9,307 nt of DNA from DASPWV01 sp046726375 (GTDB lineage Bacteria > Acidobacteriota > Vicinamibacteria > Vicinamibacterales > UBA2999): positions 1 to 9,307 of the forward strand of contig JBKPAJ010000123.1 in assembly GCA_046726375.1 (NCBI GenBank), written 5' to 3'. Both the position numbers and the translations under genes were made by a program. Below are positions 5,888 through 9,307 of the stretch, one piece after another. Numbering within the stretch: position 1 is the first letter of the stretch; the number at the start of each line of letters is the position of its first letter. Under the pieces are notes generated by a model. It searched no databases. It was not told the DNA's origin and saw only the letters and a program-made list of their open reading frames with translations.

Positions 5888-6903
5888 CGCAGCCTTTTGA
5901 CGTGACGTTCGAGCATCTGCCGGCGGACGACGGCGCCGTACACCTGGCCTTGTGCATCAACGCCCACACCTTCCGCGCCAGAGTGATCGGCGGTTGTCGA
6001 CTCCAGATCTTCTATGAAAGCGGTGACCCGACCGTCGCGTGCGCTGCCGATGCGAATTCCTTTTTTGATACCCTGCAACTCGTGTGCGCCGGTATCCGGT
6101 CCTGACTCGGAATCTGCAACGTAGATTGTGTCGTCCTTGGTTATGAAGATGCCGCTCGGCCGCCCGAACTGCCGCCACTCGTCGAGATACTTGCCGTCCT
6201 GATCGAAGATCTGGATGCGGTTGTTTTCGCGATCGCCGACGAAGAGCCTGCCACGCGAGTCGATCGCGATGGTGTGCGGCTCGCTGAGCTCGCCGCGGCC
6301 GCTGCCCTTTTTGCCCCACTCGTTGACGTATGTGCCGTCTCGTGTGAAGCGCACCACTCGATTGTTCTTGCCGTTGCGATGGCTGTCGGTCACGAAGATA
6401 TCGCCATTGGGCGCGATGACCACATCAGTGGGTTGATCAAAAAGGCCGCGATCAGATCCGCTCACACCGGCTTTACCGAGGGTCAGCATGATCTTGCCAT
6501 CAGGAGCGAACTTGAAGACCTGATGCCCTTTGCCGTTTTCGCCGCGGGCGTCGGTGACCCATAAGTTGCCGTCGCGATCCACGGTGGCGCCGTGCGGAAA
6601 GATGAACAGCCCTGCGCCCCAGCTTTGCAGCAGCTTTCCATCCGCCGCAAACTTGAGGATCGGCGGCTCGCTGCGGCCGGCGCAGGAGTTGGCGACGCAG
6701 CGATGCACCACGTAGATGGTGCCGTCCGGCGCAGGTTCAATGGCGGTGACCGCCGCCCACTTCATGCCCTGCGGCAGCTGTCCCCAGTGGCGTGTTGTCG
6801 AATATGGCTGCGGAAGATCGTTCCGTGGCGCGGACGACTGGGCGTGCGCGCTGCTGCCGACGGTCGCGATTGCGAGTGCGAAGACCGCGATGCATCGCAC
6901 CAT
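5884..6903 (-). CDS. Secreted six-bladed NHL propeller, peptidyl-amidating-lyase-like
   Basis: A 339-residue exported protein. Residues 1-21 form a signal peptide (hydrophobic VFALAIATV, cleavage likely after AHA at 19-21). Six NHL-type blades follow, with cores near residues 51-96, 102-137, 155-197, 206-243, 246-266 and 307-330, each with a D-G-x-[IL]-[WYF]-V pattern. Blades 2, 4 and 6 each offer a histidine at a similar place: H104 in FPHG, H210 in EPHT and H307 in DHSG. This recalls the zinc-binding histidines of peptidyl-alpha-hydroxyglycine amidating lyase, and database annotation of such proteins often uses that name. Lyase activity in bacteria is unproven and no monooxygenase partner is present, so binding or scaffold roles are equally possible. 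C69 and C74 could form a disulfide. The ATG at 6903 follows GGGGGA by four bases and lies 12 bp after the preceding gene; its end overlaps the hydrolase start. Confidence 0.88.
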   Translation of the reverse strand: MVRCIAVFALAIATVGSSAHAQSSAPRNDLPQPYSTTRHWGQLPQGMKWAAVTAIEPAPDGTIYVVHRCVANSCAGRSEPPILKFAADGKLLQSWGAGLFIFPHGATVDRDGNLWVTDARGENGKGHQVFKFAPDGKIMLTLGKAGVSGSDRGLFDQPTDVVIAPNGDIFVTDSHRNGKNNRVVRFTRDGTYVNEWGKKGSGRGELSEPHTIAIDSRGRLFVGDRENNRIQIFDQDGKYLDEWRQFGRPSGIFITKDDTIYVADSESGPDTGAHELQGIKKGIRIGSARDGRVTAFIEDLESTTADHSGAEGVGVDAQGQVYGAVVRRQMLERHVKRLR

Positions 6904-6915
6904 GTGTTCCCCCGA

Positions 6916-7509
6916 TCAATCCGCCAGCACGAGCCACGCGGCAAGCGCGGCGTGCTTCTGCTCTGCGCGCCAGGGCCCTGCAACGTCATCGCCCAACGCG
7001 CCAATCGACGTACGAACACGTCCTGCCGGCCGCTTCAGCGCGCCTGCCGCCGCAGCATAGAGATCGCGCTCTCGCCAGATCGCGGACCGCAGTCCGGCTG
7101 CTTTGGCCGCATCCGCGACAACCTCGCGAAAGAGCTTTCCCTCGAGCGCATGAATGCGGATGTGATCGTTGGCGATGGTCTTGGGATCGACGAGACTGCC
7201 GACGACGATGCCTGCTCCGCGAAGTTGCGCGTCGCCTGCGCGGTAGCGTTTCAGCAGCTCGCCAACCGATTTCGCGCCGAAGCGCTTGACGCCGGTCACC
7301 AGCCGCGAGAGCTGAGCTTCGTCCGTACGCGCGGTGCCAAAGCCGGCATGGTAGGGCTGCCGCGCGTCGGGAACTGCCGGATCGCTCAGCTCGACGCGAC
7401 AACTGTCGACGACGCGGGGCGCGGTGGACGGACCGGTCAGGAGCACCGCGCACGCCCATCCCGATTTGACCGTAAAGCCTACGGCCGCGTTGCTCGTTGG
7501 CTTTGCCAT
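6916..7509 (-). CDS. Conserved-looking protein of unknown function
   Basis: A 197-residue soluble protein that I cannot assign to a named family. It starts with a beta-hairpin-like stretch, AAVGFTVKSGWACAVLL (8-24), followed by CRVELSDPAVPDARQPYHAG. A central helical region around VKRFGAKSVGELLKRY is followed by the strand LRGAGIVVGSLVDP and the stretch HIRIHALEGKLFREVV. It ends with PWRAEQKHAALAAWLVL. The alternating strand and helix order and the opening GF-x-VKSGW could suit an RNase-H/actin-like fold, but this is speculation. Composition and hydrophobic patterning are those of a real gene, and the opposite-strand frame is unconvincing. I chose the ATG at 7509; an in-frame GTG at 7530 would add seven residues. 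Neither has a clear Shine-Dalgarno sequence. It stands 12 bp before the propeller gene and may be first in the operon. Confidence 0.75.
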   Translation of the reverse strand: MAKPTSNAAVGFTVKSGWACAVLLTGPSTAPRVVDSCRVELSDPAVPDARQPYHAGFGTARTDEAQLSRLVTGVKRFGAKSVGELLKRYRAGDAQLRGAGIVVGSLVDPKTIANDHIRIHALEGKLFREVVADAAKAAGLRSAIWRERDLYAAAAGALKRPAGRVRTSIGALGDDVAGPWRAEQKHAALAAWLVLAD

Positions 7510-7554
7510 GCCCAGGCGGAAACGTAACACGCGGCGCGGTGCAGTGATGCGCTC

Positions 7555-7730
7555 TTATCGAACTTTGAGGATCTGCTCGATCTTCGGCCCGCCGTAGTCG
7601 ACGCCGCCCGTGACGGCCTCGAGATGAGCACCGCATCGACGCCCGCGGCGGAGATCTGTTGCGCCAGCGCCTCGAATTGCGCGCGATCAACGAAGTCGAG
7701 ATGCAGGTCGGTGAGCCACGCCGCGCGCAT
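7555..7730 (-). pseudogene. Internally deleted metallophosphoesterase remnant
   Basis: From the ATG at 7730 the minus strand encodes MRAAWLTDLHLDFV, the first strand of a calcineurin-like metallophosphoesterase with the metal-ligating D-x-H (Asp8, His10), and runs through AGVDAVLIS (29-37) to about 7620. The family's next motif, GD, and the whole core with GNHE and GHTH motifs are absent. From about 7620 a different frame reads EAVTGGVDYGGPKIEQILKVR, then TAA at 7557-7555, which resembles the usual end of such enzymes (a VLTGG-x-x-YG-type strand). The join falls at or next to CTCGAG. Family members are usually about 250-300 residues; only about 58 remain, so roughly 200 codons are missing plus a frame change. 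If translated from 7730, the product would run out of frame to a stop at 7479, inside the next gene. A misassembly would look the same. Confidence 0.7.
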
Positions 7731-7861
7731 AGACGGCGACCGCGCTTGCGCTCTACTTGTTGCGAGACGATCCTGCTGACTCTGCCGGTCGCGCTGCGCA
7801 TTGAGCTGCACCGCCGTACGGCCTTCCGCGCGCCACGTTGTTGGCGTTTGTGGGGGCGATC
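7731..7861. other. Spacer between ADOP gene and metallophosphoesterase remnant
   Basis: These 131 bp lie between the ADOP stop codon and the remnant's start. The minus-strand frame that reads into the remnant is open, from a GTG at 7811, but its glutamine- and arginine-rich translation resembles no protein I know. I see no convincing promoter, terminator hairpin or RNA gene. A hydrophobic plus-strand run near 7838-7880 depends on bases of the ADOP gene and is judged accidental. Confidence 0.4.
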
Positions 7862-9307
7862 CTATTCGTAGCGAAGCGCGTGCATCGGATCAATTCTCGA
7901 CGCGCGCTGTGCCGGAACGAAGCCCGCGCCCAGTGCGACCAGCGTCAACAGCATCGCCGACGCGATCAGCACCGTGGGATCGTAGCCTTCGAGTTCGAAG
8001 AGCAGCGACTTCGCCGCCCGTCCGAGGCCGACGGCGCCGGCCAGACCCACGATGCCGCCGATCACTGTCATCCAGCTCACCTGCCGCAGCACCATCCCGC
8101 GCACCGTGCCGCGATCGGCGCCGAGCGCCATGCGCAGGCCGATCTCGCGCGTGCGCTGCGCGATCGTGTAGGCAAGCACCCCGTAGAGACCGATCGCCGC
8201 AAGAAGCGTCGCGAGCGCCGCAAACGACGCCGACAGCGTGCTCATCATCCGTTCGAGAAACACGTTCTCTGTGATCTGCTGCGGCATCGTGCGCAGGTCT
8301 TCAATCGGCAGGTTGGGATCGAGCTTCGCGATCACGGGCTGAATCGTGGAGAGCAGCTGATCGGCCTCGAGCGACGTCCGCACGTAGAACGTAATGCGGC
8401 CCATACGCTCCGCCTGACGATACGGGATGAAGAATTGCGGCGGAATCGTCGCCTTCACTTCGCTATATTTGGCGTTCTGCACGAGACCGATGATTTCGAT
8501 GTTCAGATCCTTGCCCTCGTTCTGGCCCATATGCTTACCCACCGCATCGCGGCCGAGATTGAACTTCTTCGCAAACGCTTCGTTGACGATCGCAACCTTG
8601 GGATTGCCTTTCGCATCGGCGCGCGTGAATTCGCGGCCTGATATCAAGGGCACCCCAAGCGTGCGGAAGTAATCCGGCGCGACCTGATTGAAGCGTGATC
8701 CGGTATCGGTATCGGGACCCGCCTCAAACCCCTGCACGCGCACGCTGTTGCCCCAGTTGCTCCCGGCGAGCAGCGGCACGGTGCCGGCGGTGACGCCGGT
8801 CACCCCAGGCAACGCCTTCGATGCGTCTTCGACGCGCTCGAAAAATGCCACCGTTTGCTCCGATTTGTAGCCGTTCAACTCCGGCGACACACGGAAAGTG
8901 ATCACGTTATCGAGCTTGAGACCAAGGTCCACCTTGCTCACGTTGTAAAGGCTTTTGATGAAGAGCCCGGCACAGACGAGCAGCATCATCGACAGCGCCA
9001 CCTGGATCGTGGCGAGCGACGCGCGGAATCGCTTGGCCGCCTTGGCCCCCGACGGCTGACCGGCCTGATTCTTCAACGTCGACACGAGGTCCGGACGCGT
9101 GCTGTAGACGGCGGGGAAAAAGCCGAAGAGCAGACCGGTGCCGAGCGCCAGCGCCGCCGAGAAGATGATCGCCACCGGCTGGATCGACATGTCAATCGTC
9201 TGCATCGCTTCCGCGGGCAACATCGATCCGATGCCGACCAGCGTCCAGCGTGCCACGAGGAGTCCGGCGACCGCGCCCAGGAAGGCGAGCAGCAACGATT
9301 CGGTGAG
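7862..9307 (-). CDS. ADOP-type ABC transporter permease, C-terminal part
   Basis: An open frame enters from the right edge and ends with TAG at 7864-7862; 481 residues are visible. The frame continues past the possible TTG at 9295 (LTES precedes it), so this is the C-terminal part of a longer gene, not a short protein starting there. It opens in the LLTES stretch that follows the first FtsX motif in the neighbouring permease. Two membrane segments follow before PAVYSTRPDLVSTLK (about 65-79), then one near 97-117. A MacB-like periplasmic domain spans about 130-345, then three segments surround the second FtsX motif, RTREIGLRMALGA (385-397). It ends in DPMHALRYE, matching the other ADOP. By comparison with that 820-residue paralogue about 320 residues lie outside the window. 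Role: membrane subunit of a MacB-like ABC system; substrate unknown. Confidence 0.92.
   Translation of the reverse strand, partial: LTESLLLAFLGAVAGLLVARWTLVGIGSMLPAEAMQTIDMSIQPVAIIFSAALALGTGLLFGFFPAVYSTRPDLVSTLKNQAGQPSGAKAAKRFRASLATIQVALSMMLLVCAGLFIKSLYNVSKVDLGLKLDNVITFRVSPELNGYKSEQTVAFFERVEDASKALPGVTGVTAGTVPLLAGSNWGNSVRVQGFEAGPDTDTGSRFNQVAPDYFRTLGVPLISGREFTRADAKGNPKVAIVNEAFAKKFNLGRDAVGKHMGQNEGKDLNIEIIGLVQNAKYSEVKATIPPQFFIPYRQAERMGRITFYVRTSLEADQLLSTIQPVIAKLDPNLPIEDLRTMPQQITENVFLERMMSTLSASFAALATLLAAIGLYGVLAYTIAQRTREIGLRMALGADRGTVRGMVLRQVSWMTVIGGIVGLAGAVGLGRAAKSLLFELEGYDPTVLIASAMLLTLVALGAGFVPAQRASRIDPMHALRYE

Noticed and set aside
6592..7527. Long plus-strand open frame of 311 codons
   Set aside because: It lies wholly opposite the propeller gene, the unknown-protein gene and the gap between them; its translation is Arg/Ala/Cys-rich without recognisable motifs, as expected for the antisense of GC-rich genes.
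7838..8641. Plus-strand open frame of 267 codons starting with a hydrophobic run
   Set aside because: It is antisense to the confident ADOP C-terminus and very rich in Arg and His after the first 15 residues.
7862..9295. Separate 477-residue protein starting at the TTG at 9295
   Set aside because: The frame stays open to the window edge and the preceding residues LTES match the same place in the other ADOP permease, so the true start is outside the window.

Overview
This is a high-GC bacterial fragment in which every convincing gene lies on the minus strand. The two largest genes encode duplicated MacB/FtsX-type permeases of the ADOP class (acidobacterial duplicated orphan permeases). These are especially abundant in Acidobacteriota and also common in Gemmatimonadota, so a soil-type acidobacterium or relative is the most likely source. 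This is inferred from gene content only; no marker gene is present.

Layout in transcription order, from high to low coordinates. (1) 9307-7862 is the C-terminal part of one ADOP permease, cut by the window edge. (2) 7730-7555 is the wreck of a metallophosphoesterase: an intact N-terminal metal-binding strand is joined out of frame to what looks like the family's C-terminus, with the core missing. (3) 7509-3132 is a compact run of five genes: a conserved protein of unknown function, a secreted six-bladed NHL propeller resembling peptidyl-amidating lyases, an HSL-type alpha/beta hydrolase fused to a DUF4166-like domain, a multi-pass membrane protein, and an isocitrate lyase/PEP mutase superfamily enzyme. 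Gaps are 12 and 15 bp, and two junctions are 4-bp ATGA overlaps, so the last four or five genes probably form one operon. (4) 3131-2886 is an intergenic region with a hairpin after the operon and small repeats before the next gene. (5) 2885-423 is a complete ADOP permease. (6) 422-1 has no credible gene but holds a degenerate 32-bp direct repeat, palindromes and hairpins.

How the genes work together is only partly readable. The ADOP proteins are membrane components of MacB-like efflux or export systems, with no ATPase gene in the window. The central operon couples an exported propeller, a hydrolase and a membrane protein by overlapping reading frames, which suggests coordinated synthesis; the substrate is unknown. 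No known defence, CRISPR, phage or secondary-metabolite system is present. The best leads are the hydrolase-DUF4166 fusion in its coupled operon, the internally deleted metallophosphoesterase, and the repeat-bearing non-coding stretch at the left end.
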